The notes: a model not told the origin generated them from the sequence alone. Shown: positions 24,701 through 38,353, counted from the stretch's first letter. The stretch: DNA of 64,000 nt from Polytrichum commune (GCA_950295325.1 OX485809.1:14322001-14386000); one strand, 5' to 3'. Translations and numbers: made by a program.

Positions 24701-27000
24701 CCTACATATACCTATGCTTAGAGTATATATCTTTCACACCTATTTATAATACATTCAGACATATATACACTTATATTTACTCTTTATTGACTTCGAGTTT
24801 CAGTTCTTCCATAGATAGTTCTACCATATGTGCTTTCGAATGTTTACTTTTGAAAACTGGATGGATTATCTTGCTTAATATGTTTATAAAGAAATTAGAC
24901 TTGATGTATTAGAATACCTTTTACTTTGATTGCATGTAATTGAGAACATTTTTCAATGATCACATGAGTTGCACTGAAGGGCTTTTAGATAACTAATGTC
25001 CCTGTTTGAGACATTCGTCGAACTCCATACCTTGCAGACAAATGAATATTTGAATGTCAAGATTGAGAGTAATCCTAGACATTCAATCTAAGAATGTCTC
25101 TAACAAAGACACTTTGGAGATGAGATGTTGCAGGTATCCTCCAGTGCATATTGGGGGCTAGTTCATTCGGAAGTAAAATTTCGTGATGGATTTTGAGGAT
25201 CGAAAATCACAGTTGGAGGTGAATTACAAATCATCTGTGGGGTAAGTTATTGGGTTTCAATGCAAAATGACAATGAATTGCCTACATACCACATGTTGCG
25301 TCATTACTGCATAGTGGATCTGATTTATGGCATTCATGGTAGTGGCAATAGCCAATATCCGGTACACAACTGGCCAAGACCAATCTGTAATAGCATTGAT
25401 TTGTGAACAACCAGTAGAGGTAAAATGCACATGGTCTGTGGTAAGAATAATTCATTTCTCGGAGAAGATGCAAAATTCATTTCTGGTTGTCCCCCCTCGC
25501 TTCTTGCATATTGTCCTCTTCGATGTGGCTCATGTCCAACCTTCACTGTTCGTCGCAGCCGAATCTCCTCCGAGAATTGCCTTCATGCCATGCATATGAT
25601 GAACATGCAACAACACAGAGCTCATGCCTTTGTGAAACGTGCGTCTACCATGGACCAAATTGTCATGTAAACACCCTCAGCTATGATTTTTGAAGCTCTC
25701 GTGTTGAACCACCTGCAAATTTCCATGAGCAAGTGCATGGTCCTTGACGTATCCATCATAATAACAACGCGTATATTATGTTCCACAATAGTTGGGACAT
25801 TATCCGGTTTAGATATGTGTAAGTGCAAAAGAGCCTCGTAGCTGGAAACTCTTAGATTAATATTAATTAAAGCACATCAAATGTTGAGCCTCCAAAGCTA
25901 CACTCTCATCTGCACAACAGAAACCAAACAACAACTGCACTTCCCATGACGGTGAAACTAAAATCCACCATACCTTATCCAACATCCACCAAAGGTTTCA
26001 TAGCGCAATGAACCTTTTCTTCAGCGTATATCTCCTCTCTCTTAGGCTGTAACAGTGGCGAATTGCTTGTTTTGTTCGTCGGCTCTCAACTTCTGGTCCC
26101 AAGAAGTCTTTGGCAGTTGGTCTCCCATGTTGTCAGTTGGTGCGGAGGTCAACAGAGCTTAAGAGTTGGAAACGACTACAGAGAACTGTAGTAGACTAGC
26201 GGAAGCATGGAAACTCATTTTCACTGCTCATATATTGTTCTGCATTTATCTTGTTGGGGCTGAGACGTCACAAAGGGTTTAGGGTCTCAGCTTGCCTACT
26301 CGAGATGTGGAGCTTGCCTACTCGGGAAAGACAGAAGAAATCACAGGAGAATACTGTGTGTTATCCATCATTTGCCCAAATCCATGGGTGCACTTTGGTG
26401 AAATTTCAGAACACTTAATGCTCCCAGGGTCCAATACCTTGAGAAACAGGGGAATTTTTCTTTCAAATGATTTAATTACGTGGGGGTAAATCGCCATGTA
26501 AGGTCATTGTCTATCTGATTGGAGGTTGAGGGGCATCATCGACAACCTCCACAAACTATTGTCGCCAAGTATTCATGACATTACAGAGACATTCATGAGC
26601 GAGACTTTTCCTTGCAGCTGGAGACATACATGGGGGAGACATTCTCGCAGAGACCTTTTTGAATTAGTGCCTGAGACATTCAAGGAGACATTGCCCCTTC
26701 CAGAACGAGACATTAACCTCTGTATATTCCAGTAGTGCAAGTTACAGATGCATTGGTTGAAGTTCAAGATTATAAGAAAACTACCTATCAATTTAGAGGA
26801 ATCTATAGAATATACTTCGAATGAGTAAAGAAACACTGAAAGATTTCAACATGTAACCAGTTGGAGTTGGAAACACTAGGATCTTGACCCATTATGCTCC
26901 AAAATCTTCTGAGACACTGGTAAGTTAGACTTAATTTTGACAGTTATTGCTCTTTTCATTTAAAAAAAGCAGGACTGTCCAAATCTCGTGTCATGTTCAC
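24700..27000. other. Intergenic DNA without recognisable gene
   Basis: Several short open frames on both strands overlap at 25280-25830, but none shows a domain or convincing splice sites. I report no gene here. Whether the cluster of frames reflects a decayed element cannot be settled by eye. Confidence 0.35.
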
Positions 27001-27029
27001 ACACCTCCTAAACTAACTATGTAGCTTAT

Positions 27030-27810
27030 AATGTGGACAGATTGAATGGGCCTGAAACAGTTGTGAAAGTGGGGACTTCTGGTGCGTTTTGAGAGGAAAG
27101 TTCGAATCTCGAGTCTTCAGATGTCCTGACTCGATCCTGCAGACCTTTCACATCTCGCAGAAAGGGGACGATGATTTTGACATGTACAAGAAAGTAGACG
27201 ATGATTTTGATCAAATTCTCCAAACGTACAGGAGCCATGTAATGTACTCTCTTGTGGATTTCAACACCGTCATTCTTGAAGGCAGGACTTCTTGTCAGGA
27301 AACACCGAGATGTAATGCATGCAACTAGGTGCATACCAATCTAGCAACTTCACAGTCATCAGTTCCATGATCTGTCTGTCAAATCACTACCAACGTATGA
27401 GTCCCTGGTTATCATCGTACGTCATTGGAAGAAATATGTAAATCTATCGTCACTAGGATGTAGTTTTGGAGCCTTTCCACTGATGTAGGATAAATTTGCA
27501 GTGACTCGCGTCAATTACCCATGACTCATATGCTTGTAGTGAATGGAATCTTCAAAAGTTGTGATTTGATAAAGGATTGTTTGGGATTTGATGCCTATGG
27601 CTGACCTTTGGGATCTTGCGGGAGAACTAATATGACACTTGATGGTTTTGACATTACTTGGTTCCATAATAGGTGTTGTCCACTACAAACTTTTTGGTTT
27701 CTAAAATTCGTGCATGTACTTGTAGGAGCCAAAGAATCATAATCTTGTTGATTTCAAAAATGTCACTTGAGACGTCACTTCTTTTCATGAAAATCCTGAG
27801 AATGTTGGGA
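27030..27810. repeat. Dispersed repeat E fragments
   Basis: The segment at 27650-27790 (TTGTCCACTACAAACTTTTT, TTGTTGATTTCAAAAATGTCA) matches 33770-33900 (TGTCCACTACAAAATTTTC, ATTGATTTCAAAAACGCCATT). The segment at 27180-27320 carries a related GTGGATTTCAACACCGTCATT and shares CTTCTTGTCAGGAAACACCG with 29790-29815. These are pieces of one decayed element family. Confidence 0.45.
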
Positions 27811-28599
27811 TGATTATTATTCTAGCAACATAAGGTATGTGGCCCTATTGTGGGCTCTTCTTGCTCCAAAAATAATTATGGTCATTTGATCAACTCCCAA
27901 TTAGTTTGAGAATCGTCCCATCCAGTCAACCGTTATGAACCATGAAGATAATCATTTCAAAATTCATATTGGAGTAGAGATGCAAAAATTATGATAGTGC
28001 AATGTGCAAATTTTCATACCCTTTAAAACATAATGAACATAAAATAGACCTTCCCAATTGTGTTAATTACATTTATGTATCTTGAATAATGTCTAGATTT
28101 CTGAGAATGTGGCCCAATCTCATCAAACCACATGTCTTTTTGGTGTCCATTTTAAACTATAGCCTTGTTATATCTAATAAATAGTGTTGATAGTAAGTGT
28201 ATGATAAGAGAAGTGCTTACATAAGACCCACATTTCAATGTAGTATTTCAAGATCATCATTTTCACTATGGGCCTAGGATATGTGAAATGACCACTTGGA
28301 AGCTCCTTGGGATATAGGTCAATTTATTCTATTAATTGCAACGTCTCACGATTTCATTTGTGTCACGCTTTCATCCAATTTGTTCAATCTTATAATATCT
28401 TCCTACCAAAACTCATCCCCTACTTGTTTACATCCATCAAACCCTAGATGCACATATAGCATAGATAAATTGCCCACCAACATATTAGCAAGCTAAGGTA
28501 TTAGGAAAGTAAATTTTGGTTTCGATTCTTATTTCAGCAAGAATAATCATTGTAAGTTGTTTGAGCTTGTTGCATTCCAATGGGCTCCATTCTAGTTTT

Positions 28600-28960
28600 A
28601 TATTGTCTAAGGTGAACAAACAAACGGTCGGTTTTTGTTATTTTTCCGTCATTCTTAACTTGGATTCTTAAAGTTAGGATTCATCTTAGATCATCTGCGA
28701 ATGTGATAAGATTTTAGCAACAATCTATGGATTTTTTTGATCATGTTGTTGTTGCTATGATTTTTCCAAATCAAAAGTGTGAGAGCTATAAAATGACAAG
28801 GCCCCCTCCCCTCTCCCCAATTATGTTGATTATTGAACCTAGAATGGTTAATCAAATTTGAGCACATAGTCTCCTCTCGTTCAAACACATGTTTTTGTTG
28901 TTGTTTGTTTGTTCTTAGATCCACACCTGACCACATGCCACACAATAAATGATAGAACTT
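28600..28960 (-). repeat. Dispersed repeat A, minus-strand copy
   Basis: GTTCTTAGATCCACACCTGAC at 28911, the CCTCCCC-rich word before TTATGTTGATTATTGAAC and AACACATG-type words are the inverse of the family A blocks at 23440-23560 and match 56790-56960 in the same orientation. Confidence 0.5.
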
Positions 28961-29369
28961 GGGACATCTTTACTAGTGTTGGATTGGTATTATCTTCTTT
29001 ATTATACTCTTCGGGTACCTAAAACAAGGATTTCACATTTAATACCAATAGGGTATGGACAATATTTGTGATTTCAATACCATTCAGGTATGCATACAAT
29101 GCAAACCCATAGAATGGTATATCAATGTAGTATCAATTTGGTATAGAATGGTATTGACCCATAGAATAACTTAGGTATACAAAAACTCTCTAACCCTCAC
29201 ATACCCATCATATTTGATTGTATTACAACTGTGATATTCACATGTAGATTCTTTGATACCATTATAGATGTTGATATTGATATCATGCATTCACCTATAT
29301 ACTAGTCCAACAATGGTCCTACTCCTACATACTTACCTTTGGCATCTCGTAGAAGCTAATATAAAATTT

Positions 29370-29720
29370 GATAGTTTTGACATGGAAGTCAGAAGTATCC
29401 CACAAGTATCCATCACATGCACAGTTGAAAACGAGGCATACTTTGTGTTCAAGTGTCCCCTATACAACCCAATTAGAGATAAGTTCCCATCATTGTTTAC
29501 GAATGTAGTATTAGGGTACCTCAAGTCTTTCCTACAAACAGATCATCCAGTTGACATTAGTCTCTATCTCACGAAGGCTACCGCACTCCGCCGCTCTAGA
29601 AAATCAGCCGGTTTGAAATCATCTTGATATATCTTCGATCCTACTAGCCTTTTGGCTTCCTAAACTCTAAAATAAACTTCATTTTAATCATTTTTTAAAA
29701 CATAAAATGCACTTCTAAAA
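29370..29720 (+). pseudogene. LINE reverse-transcriptase C-terminal remnant, copy 1
   Basis: The + strand translates to ENEAYFVFKCPLYNPIRDKF followed by PSLFTNVVLGYLKSFLQTDH and PVDISLYLTKATALRRSR. The HFVLECPxYNxIRDKFPS block, its zinc-binding-type Cys, and the DISLYL tail recur at 46350-46740 (plus) and 50355-50760 (minus). This is typical of the carboxy-terminal zinc region of a non-LTR retrotransposon ORF2. No reverse-transcriptase core remains next to it, so this is a 5'-truncated dead copy. Confidence 0.65.
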
Positions 29721-29837
29721 AAAATGATGTCCACATCAAGCCTTAGATATAATATCATGTCGATTCAATAACTTCAGCCGTGAAGTGATACTTCTTGTCA
29801 GGAAACACGGAAGATATATTTCATGACCCGACATGTA

Positions 29838-29934
29838 CTATTGGATTGGGTATGGACCTCGTATAACAATTGACCCGATATTGGGTCAGTCGTGAAGGTT
29901 GCATGTATACGAGGTTCATACCCCAATCCAATAG
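29838..29934. repeat. Imperfect inverted repeat, arms about 28 bp
   Basis: CTATTGGATTGGGTATGGAC..CTCGTATA is inverted as TATACGAGGTTCATACCCCA..ATCCAATAG with about 41 bases between. It lies within a repeat-rich stretch and has no coding content. Confidence 0.85.
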
Positions 29935-30738
29935 CTTCACAATCATCACTTCCTTGACCAACATTATACAAGATTCATATGAGTGTCGGTATGGTATATA
30001 GGTGAATGCACGGTATCAATAATCAAGATCAACAATGCTATAAAGAATCTACTTGTGGGTATCAAAATTATGATGTTAATTGGATATTGATATGAGGTGG
30101 GTACGTGAAGGTGAGAGAAGTTTTGTATATCAGTGTCATTCTAAAAACATACTGATATTGGGACGATTTAACCTAGCTATGAAGGTTCTTGCATGGTATA
30201 TAGACATGAATGATTTTGAAAACAAATTAATGTCAAATACCTCTACCTTGCTTGTATCAAAAAAATCTTAATTTCTTGTTATGATACCCAAATGGTGTAA
30301 GAAAACATTACCATACCAACATTGATACTTACATAGTCTAGTAACTTCACACCTCCATTATTTGTATTGTCCCTCAAAGTAGGACAAGATTGTGTGTTTG
30401 ATCCTTTTTTGAGAAAAAATTCTTTTAAAAGTTTGTTGGCTCGTTGTGTATTGGACCCTAGTTTGAAAGTTGGGTGAAACTTTTGGGACCTCCCCTTTCC
30501 ACCTCTCAAACTTTGACAAAATATTAATATCTAAAATAAGGTATGTGCATGGGACCCGCAGTTTTAAACCTTGGATCGACCTATGCAAAGCTTGCTTGGT
30601 CCACCCATCTCAGTAGGACAAACTAGAAAGCCATATTCCAATAGCCCAATACCACTCTTCGTGTACGGTAATTTAAGCATTACGAAAACTTGGGTGACTT
30701 TGTGTCAATCATTTTAAACTCAATTTGTTGTTAATCTT

Positions 30739-32550
30739 GTGGGGGCTTTGAGAGGAGCACATGTTCCTACACCGGATGCACCAACAGATACAAAATATTG
30801 GAGACATGATAGTGCAACCAATTTAAGATGGACAATGACCCAACTTGATGTTGCATTGGATGCGTTTGATATAGAAACAAAAATTGTAATTGCAGCTCAT
30901 GACTTTGGTATTCCCGTAGCACCTTGTAAAACCACCATGTCGAGGAAAAGGGGAAACCCCACCACGTGAGGAAGAAGAACTTGTCATCTACAACAAGAGG
31001 ATGACCACCTTGGGTTATCCTATGACACTCCTCCAACTTTGTATGAAAGTTGCAAAGATGACCCAAGAGGGCTAATGCCCATGAAAAGTTTGAGGATTTT
31101 ATGTCAATCTCGAATTGGTATATAATCTACGTAAACACAACTCTCATTGTATGTGGAATGCGGATGAGAGCGGCGCTCACGCCGGCAATAATGGAGGAGT
31201 AAGGGTCTTGTTATCTAAGGGTGCACGACAATTCTACACTCAAATACCGGATGAAAGAGAGCATTTGTTTTGAGGTGCACCAATGTAAACAGTGCAAGCA
31301 TCCAAAAAGTTTACATTTTTAGATGTAAGCAATGTCGTTGGAACTACACGAAGGGTTGTGAGTCAGGAGCATGTATGGCCATGCAACCTAGTGCTTGGAT
31401 GATCGTCTTTTGTTTGATAATGGTTGGACCATTATATAGCATACACGCAAAAGATGGGTGAGAACATGTCAATGAAAAATTGTCACCTCTTGATCATGAA
31501 TGGGCGTGCAAGCCATGTGATTGTTGATGTTGTGGCTAAGGCGAGGGTTATAGGATTGGATCTCATTACACTCCCAAGTCACACATCGCATGCCTTGCAA
31601 CCCCATGATGTTTCATGTTTCAATAGCTTCAAGGCAACATTTTGTGCATGTAGTGACTCCTGGATCTTGACACATCAAGGTGTTGGAGTTTGGAAATAAA
31701 AACACATATTGTCTTGGGTGGCAAGAGCTATGAAGAAAACAATAACAATCGGAGAATATAAAGAAGGAATTCAAGGCATGTGGAATTTGGCCATCGGACA
31801 ACAATGCAATGGATGAAAAATGACACCCTTGGAAGGTAGTTCGTTGAGAGGAGCAAGAGGAGTTTGTGTGCATTGAGGAAGTTGAGGATATCAACGATGC
31901 ATGTGAAGGCATTGTGCCATGTCACTATTGTGTTGTTGAAGAAGAAGTGCCAATTTATGACATTTTGAACCTCGTCCTTATTGAAGAAAAACAGGGGAGT
32001 GCCATCACTCCATTTTTGACATTTCTTAGACATACTCCACCTACAAAGGAGACAACGACAAATCCAATCATTGATTATTCATGGCCATTGGTTATGACGA
32101 GCGATGAGTACATGGATACAATGGCAGAAAATGCAAGGAAGAAAGCACATGCCGAAAATGTGAGAGCTCGGAAGAAGAAGGAATTGGAGGCTACAAAGAA
32201 GCACCAAGAGGATAAAGTTCTACAAGAGGCGCAAAAGAAGGAAAGGGCGGACCAAAGAATCGCCAAAAGGAATTTGACAAGGCTTGGTCCGCTCAAAATT
32301 GTGTGGCAGTTGGGGATGCACTACACGAGAAAATCAAAGAGAATCCACCTATTGTACGTAACAAGGGGAGATATTGTGGCTATATGCCATTGGTGTGCAA
32401 GCACAACATGTCCATTGAAATTGAGAAGAAAAGAATGCTCAAATTGGGCCTATCAATTGAAGGGTACAACTTGATGGATATTCTTTGGGACTTCAAGGGC
32501 AATGCATGCCGTGGGCCATTAGGTGGTATAGAGTGCATTATTGTGCTGAT
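30739..32550 (+). pseudogene. Degenerate pogo/Tigger-type (Tc1-mariner superfamily) transposase
   Basis: Scattered frames read in family order. A Psq-type helix-turn-helix remnant (AAHDFGIPVAPCKTTMSRKR, 30893-30951) is followed by EEEELVIYNKRMTTLGYPMT and LLQLCMKVAKMTQE (about 30964-31070, Tc5/CENP-B-like N-terminal region). Next is HCMWNADESGAHAGNNGG (about 31147-31200), holding the first catalytic Asp of a DDE_1 domain. Then come LLIMNGRASHVIVDVV (31480-31530) and LPSHTSHALQPHDVSCF (31570-31620), and finally a lysine/glutamate-rich tail to 32550. Frame changes and stops separate the pieces. The second catalytic acid, normally Asp in the DGHASH motif, is Asn here. The element is therefore inactive. 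I could not find its terminal repeats. Confidence 0.75.
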
Positions 32551-33484
32551 GTGAGGAGCCTTCAAATAATGTCAAAATTGTTTGAGGAAGTGGTTGATTT
32601 GTAAGTATGTCACACGCCTTGAATTTTGTAATTTTCTTATTTATTGGGTCTAATATGCTACAAAATATTAGATGTAAGACATAACATATATGCATAGGTA
32701 TATAGGCATTATGTGTAGGCATATATAGGCCTTTTATGTATCGAGAATGGCTGATTATATGCAAACGTACAATGTGAATAAGGAATTGTTGGAACCAACT
32801 TGAGCCATTGGAGCTTTAGCGAAAGAATGGAGTACATATTGGTGGTTAGGACATAGGTCTAGGGGTGGAACGAACAGACACTTCATTCACGTCGGCCTCT
32901 TAATAGAGACCGAAGTTTTTTTTTTGGTTAGGTAGCCGAATTAGGCTTAGTTAGTTGTATGGTTTGTGTTTAAGCCCACCTCACATCGAGAGCCAAGGAG
33001 TCTGCGCATGGCAACATATCATTATATCCACATGCTAGCAAGGATCTATATATTGAAGCCACTCATTTTGATTACTGTTGCTCCATAACTATTAAATGAT
33101 ATGGGTAGCTGCAGTTGGAAATACTAGTGTATGCACTTATGACACAAAGTCTTGTAGCACCTACAAGTTGAAAGTACACATCAATGGGTTTTGGCAAAGC
33201 TTTGTGTGGACTACCCTATCCTGCCATATACAAAATCAAGGTGGCTGCACTTGCAAAAATCATTGTAAATTCAATCAGGGCCCGGTTTCATATTAGGTTT
33301 GGCCTAACACATAATCGACGATGTGCTAATTTAGTGCAATTGTTGCTACGTTAATTGGGGAAATTTATATAGGTAATCCATTAGAAACTAACCACTTAAC
33401 ACCTGCATACCTTAGGTAACGAGATTTGAAGAGCAATCAGTTGGGATGTCGTGCAGAGAGACCTTTGGCATCTCTCCTAGAAGA

Positions 33485-33715
33485 GATGATAAGACATTAG
33501 ATGCATTATGTTAGTAGAAATTTGGTAGTTACATGACATGACAATCTAACACGAAGTGACCATGATGACACTAGCCAAGAGAGATGATATGACAATAGAT
33601 GCACTATGTTAGTAGAAATGTGATAGTTTCATGACACAACAATCTAACACAAAATAACTATAATGACATCAGTTAGATTGTTGTGTCATGAAACTACCAT
33701 ACTTCTACTAGTGAT
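33485..33715. repeat. Tandem pair plus inverted copy of an about 45-100 bp unit
   Basis: GATGCATTATGTTAGTAGAA at 33501 recurs as GATGCACTATGTTAGTAGAA at 33598 with following TTTCATGACACAACAATC. The segment 33671-33711 is the inverse of 33609-33650 (GTTAGATTGTTGTGTCATGA..CTTCTACTA). This gives a potential stem of about 40 bp with a 20-base loop, resembling the end of a foldback element. Confidence 0.8.
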
Positions 33716-33719
33716 GATT

Positions 33720-33970
33720 TCGACATGGAAGTGGTGGTCGTGAGGTCCATAAAATGCAATTGGCCATGGATTTCTTCCATAATATCCATCCATGTCCACT
33801 ACAAAATTTTCGGTGTCAAATTCTTCACACGTATCCCACACGCATATGAACCAACGAAATATAATTCTATTGATTTCAAAAACGCCATTCTTGAGTCACT
33901 TCTCGTCCGCTTAAAAACCAATAATATATTCCACAACCAACATGACACTAGGTGCATACACAACCTATGA
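33720..33970. repeat. Dispersed repeat E, copy 2
   Basis: It matches 27640-27800 through the TCCACTACAAAATTTTC and GATTTCAAAAACGCCATTC blocks. A frame of 81 codons on the plus strand has no recognisable domain. Confidence 0.5.
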
Positions 33971-36900
33971 ACTTCACATCGATCAACTCCATGATAATAT
34001 GTGGTCTCCACAACTAGGATATTGAGTATCCACAATGTTGAAATCTCACGTCATCTTTCCCCATCTCCCTCCTTGCAACACCTAGACACGACATGCTTGC
34101 ACTTTGGGCCTGAGCACTACCGTAGCACCATAGCTAGTTCGTGCACCTTGAAACAAATATTTGTTTATTTTTTGAAAAATAAGGTTCATCAACTAATAAT
34201 ATAATTTATGAAAGTTCGTCAGTCTTATGATTTAAAAATATTTAATTCGTTTTTTTGGTAAGGTCCAACAACAGTGGAAGTAGGTTGTTGTTGTTTTTTT
34301 CATTCATTTGTGGCAGTTTCTTGGTCTTAAACCTAAGTATCCACCTTAACCTTATCTAGTGTGGCTTTGTTTGTCTTTGCATAGTGTATGTGTTAGGTAT
34401 TTTGTAGGTATTTGCACTTTGACATGTGTGAGAAGAGTGTTAGAAATGGCACCAAAACAACGACGGGTTGATTTTGCTTTGATCCCTATTAGCAAGGAGG
34501 AGAGGAAGATGAATATAGAAAGAGAGTTTGCCGCTTTGAGTGAGCAGGGAGCCAAGCCATTAACGCGTTAGCATGCAACCTCTTATGGCGCGTCGACGTG
34601 GTTGGAGCTTAGAAGAGTCCAAAATTTCCAGTAATTAGTTTTTTTTCCCTAATATAAAATTTCACTTATTCGTTTGATTGGGTTCATAATTTATGTTTTT
34701 TTTTGGTTTTTTTTTTGGGAATTATTTTTGCACAAACCAACTATGCTGCTACGGTATATCGTAAACTCTGAACCTCAAACCCTAAAGTTTTGGTCTTAGC
34801 AACATGTTTTGTAACATTTATTATACATAAGGGTATTGACAGTAAGGTGTGTGGTTTTTAATGTGACACTTTCAAAGTTTAAATTGTGTATCGTTTCAAC
34901 GATTGAGGTGAAAAAATGAAAGGAGAAATAGTTCATACTTGCAAACGTGTGGGCAATCCACTCTTGAAAAACATCAATTGCCAATATTTAAGTAAAATTG
35001 GACAAAGTCGAAGTCCGAAATGATAACATGTAGAATTTTATTATAGGATCTTAGAATAAGATTGTATGATAGAATCCTCCAATAAAATATACAAAGTTGA
35101 TTATGATAACATTATAGTAGTTGGTATGATTATATTTCAATTATTCAACATTTGATTATATAAAATTAACATCATAAATATTTTAATAACATAACATTCA
35201 TTTAAACACAAAGAATTCACTTATCTCCCATAGAAGTTAGGTGCATCACAAGTGTGTCAACATATCCACCCATAGAATTGAAGCAACCATAAAATCCATA
35301 TTTTGAGAATATACCCATATTTAATATGATACAAGTTCTATAAATCAACAAAATCTATTGTTTGTTTGAGGTTTTGTATGTTAGGTTAATGGGGTATGTG
35401 TATACTTAGAAACTAAGTGATTGCGGTCTACAAAGTTGCATTTAACCATCTTGGCAAGCTTTTGTATAAATTTTCATTGAGATGAACTTACCTTGCATCC
35501 GGACTTCAAGCACCAAAATGAAATCTACAAAGTTTGTGCACATGCATGTAAGGTTGTGTGTGGGTACCGAGCCTTACTAAAAATGTTGGCATCACTTTCC
35601 AATATCATGGAATGCATAGCCTAACCATTCACCTATCCTCACCCACCATTGGCTCCTTCCTCAAAGCCCTCGATTCCTCTTCCATGCATACGTTCGAAGC
35701 TAACAGTTGTGGCTAACTTTAAAGCATGCCTTACCCTTTAAACCTTACAATCATAATATTAACATGCCATTCCAATTACTAGTAGGTTGTTTTCATTATG
35801 GATAGTTAATATTTGGTGTTGGATATTTGACAATAAGTTGCCTAAATTAGCGTGATGTTAACTTCACTAAGATGTTTGTTACAACTTTAAGTTTATATAT
35901 CTTTATAGACATCTCTTATAATAAATCAAATGTCAAATTGATCTCAACCAGTAGTTATTGAAATAATAAATAACCCAAACTACTGTCTTAAACATTTTTT
36001 TTGGCTACTTCAATCACTTGTCTTGATTTCTTAGTAAAAAAAAAGTGTGGTTGTCCAAACTTAACCAATGTATGTATATAGCTCAACTCAAAATTGCATA
36101 GTTTGTTTGCTTACATAGATCACTAGAAGAGTTTTATGCAACAAAGTTTTACCATACGATCTTTTTTCTTCATATATCTATATATGTATATTTGACCATA
36201 TAAAAATAACATTTGTAGTTGTCATATGATTGTGATGCTTGTGATCTAAATGTGAGCTAATTTGAGTTTCATGTGTGCATAGGGTATTGCCCCTACTAGG
36301 ACCCTATCCAAGAGACCTTTCACAAGTGAATAACTCCAAAGGATGAGGAATTTGAGAAGGATTTTTACATTGACATGCACTAGGGCCAATCACATTATAT
36401 GCAAAAGAGCGCTACTATGTCACCCCTTTGCAAATCTTTAAAGTGCAAAATATTTGATGATGACTCTAACCATCATAAGCTAGAAAGAATAGTAGCATTA
36501 TGAGATAAAAATGTGGAGAGTGTGACATCAACTCAGGGTCGCCTCTCTTATTATTGGTACAATATACCAACGATCCCATCTTCAATTTGTGAGGAGCTAC
36601 AAATCTTGGGGCTCATACTTGGAAAGTGTAGTATGATTCCCAAATCCAACGTGGCCTACTGTACTCTAGCTTTTACATTGGGAGTTCAACCCAAAAATTT
36701 AAGTCAACAATCTTAATATGGTACACAAATAATTAGAGTGGACCACATTGATTTGGAAGTAGCTTGGAATTGAGGTGGACCACATAGTTTGACTACTTGT
36801 CATTGGGCACTGGGCACAGTTATCACAATGAACTCACCAACCCTAAGCCATTCATGCACGAGGTTGAAGCTCTCTCATTTTCCATCAGGTGTTGAAATTT

Positions 36901-37100
36901 ATCAAAACAAAGTACGTGCTCAAATGTAATAAACTTGTTACATCACGTTACTTTACAACACATGTTACTTTGAATTTTTACCACATGTTTAACTATAGCC
37001 TATTTATAGGAGACATATTTATACGTTTCATAATTGGGAGAGATGCCCATAAGTTATAGAGTAGATGTGCCTATTTCAGGTGCCTCGTTAAATGGACACC
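33970..37100. other. AT-rich intergenic DNA, no gene supported
   Basis: The largest frames are about 60-70 codons. One (34359-34571, plus) contains MAPKQRRVDFALIPISKEER with a charged helix, which might be the start of a transposon-encoded protein, but it stops after 70 codons and nothing coherent follows. No terminal repeats are seen. Confidence 0.35.
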
Positions 37101-37420
37101 TACATTTGATTGGTAAACAATGGGTGTATAGTTAAGAACGGACACCCCAGAAACACATGTCGATAAAAAATTAAACTACGTGCATCAGAAACTATTAACC
37201 ATTCTAGACGCAACAATCAACATAATTAAAGAAACCTATATGATTAGTTAATAACTCAAAGAATGCTCACTTATGACCATGAATAAGATATGTAGATGAG
37301 CCCAGAAATAACGAGGAAAGTAGCCACATGCACGATTTGAATTTGCTAACCATCTCACACTAATTATGTGTTTCATATCCTATGAGAAATAAAAAATGTG
37401 TTTGTTTAAGACCTGTATAC
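37100..37420 (+). repeat. Dispersed repeat A copy upstream of the ORP gene
   Basis: AGTTAAGAACGGACACCCCA, AAATTAAACTACGTGCATCA, AACCATTCTAGACGCAACAA and TTTGCTAACCATCTCACACT are in the same order as in the copies at 20970, 23440 and 57150. Confidence 0.6.
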
Positions 37421-37499
37421 TGTAGAGCATTTTTCCCCTCATTGACATAATATTTGCCCCCCATTTTTTGAAAGGTGGATGGGAAATTCAAAGAGAAGG

Positions 37500-38353
37500 A
37501 AGAAGAAGCTGGGACTGAAGCTACCTAACTTAGGGCTTCTTCACTGGACGCACGATCCAATGACTGTCCAGCGTTCACCCTGACGTGTCCACTAAGATCC
37601 ACCGGTCCCAAGGCTATTACCCAGTGGACGGTGATGGACAGCGCGGGACAAACAAAGTGTAACCACTGGACGACGATGAGAACCGCTGGACGCCGATCCA
37701 GCAGTCCAAATCCAACAGGCTGTAGGTGCTGAAGTTCGGTGGATAGCGGAGGAAAACCAAGGGACGGCGACTGAAGGATAATGGTGGAAGGACGCAACGA
37801 CTGAAGGGCGCCAGACTTCGCCGTAGTCCCTCTCTCCTTCCAGGAGGGTGGCCGAGCGCCCGTTGTTAAGCTTTTATGTTGTTGAGAAACCCCGCCAGGG
37901 ACTCTTCTTCCGCTGACGCTAAAGTTGGAGCTGGCAGGAGAATTCCACCTCCCTCAGATCTGACTTGCCAACCACATTCCTGCCACGCACGCTGCAATTT
38001 ACGGCATCTTCTACAATGCTCTGAGGTCGAAGAACCACGGAAGAACCATCGTCGCGAACTGAAAGCAGTCCTCGAAGCGGAATGCGGGAGCCGGCGGTGC
38101 GGCCCCATGCCCCGAGTTAGCAAAAGCTTAAGTTAGATCTTGTGTCAGCGTCGGCATCCGTCCATCATTTGGATACAAGCTTTCGATTGTTGGAGGAGGA
38201 AGAAGGACCTTTCGGGCTTGATTTGTTTGGCGAAGCCCGGAATTTGGAGGCTTTCAATCGTTGTGTTGTGTTGTGTGCTTTGTTGGAGAGAAAAGGGTTT
38301 ACAACAAATAGAAAAGGTGTTTTGGTGAGGGTTCGATTTTGGTGGAAGACATC
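37500..38353 (+). promoter_or_regulatory. GC-rich promoter and 5' UTR region of the ORP gene
   Basis: Base composition changes from AT-rich repeat DNA to a GC-richer stretch from about 37500 to 38340, directly before the ORP ATG at 38354. Open frames of 60-100 codons lie here on both strands but show no domains and are best explained by the higher GC. A pyrimidine/purine-mixed leader with several out-of-frame ATGs precedes the start, so small upstream frames may lower translation. The transcription start is not visible. Confidence 0.45.
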
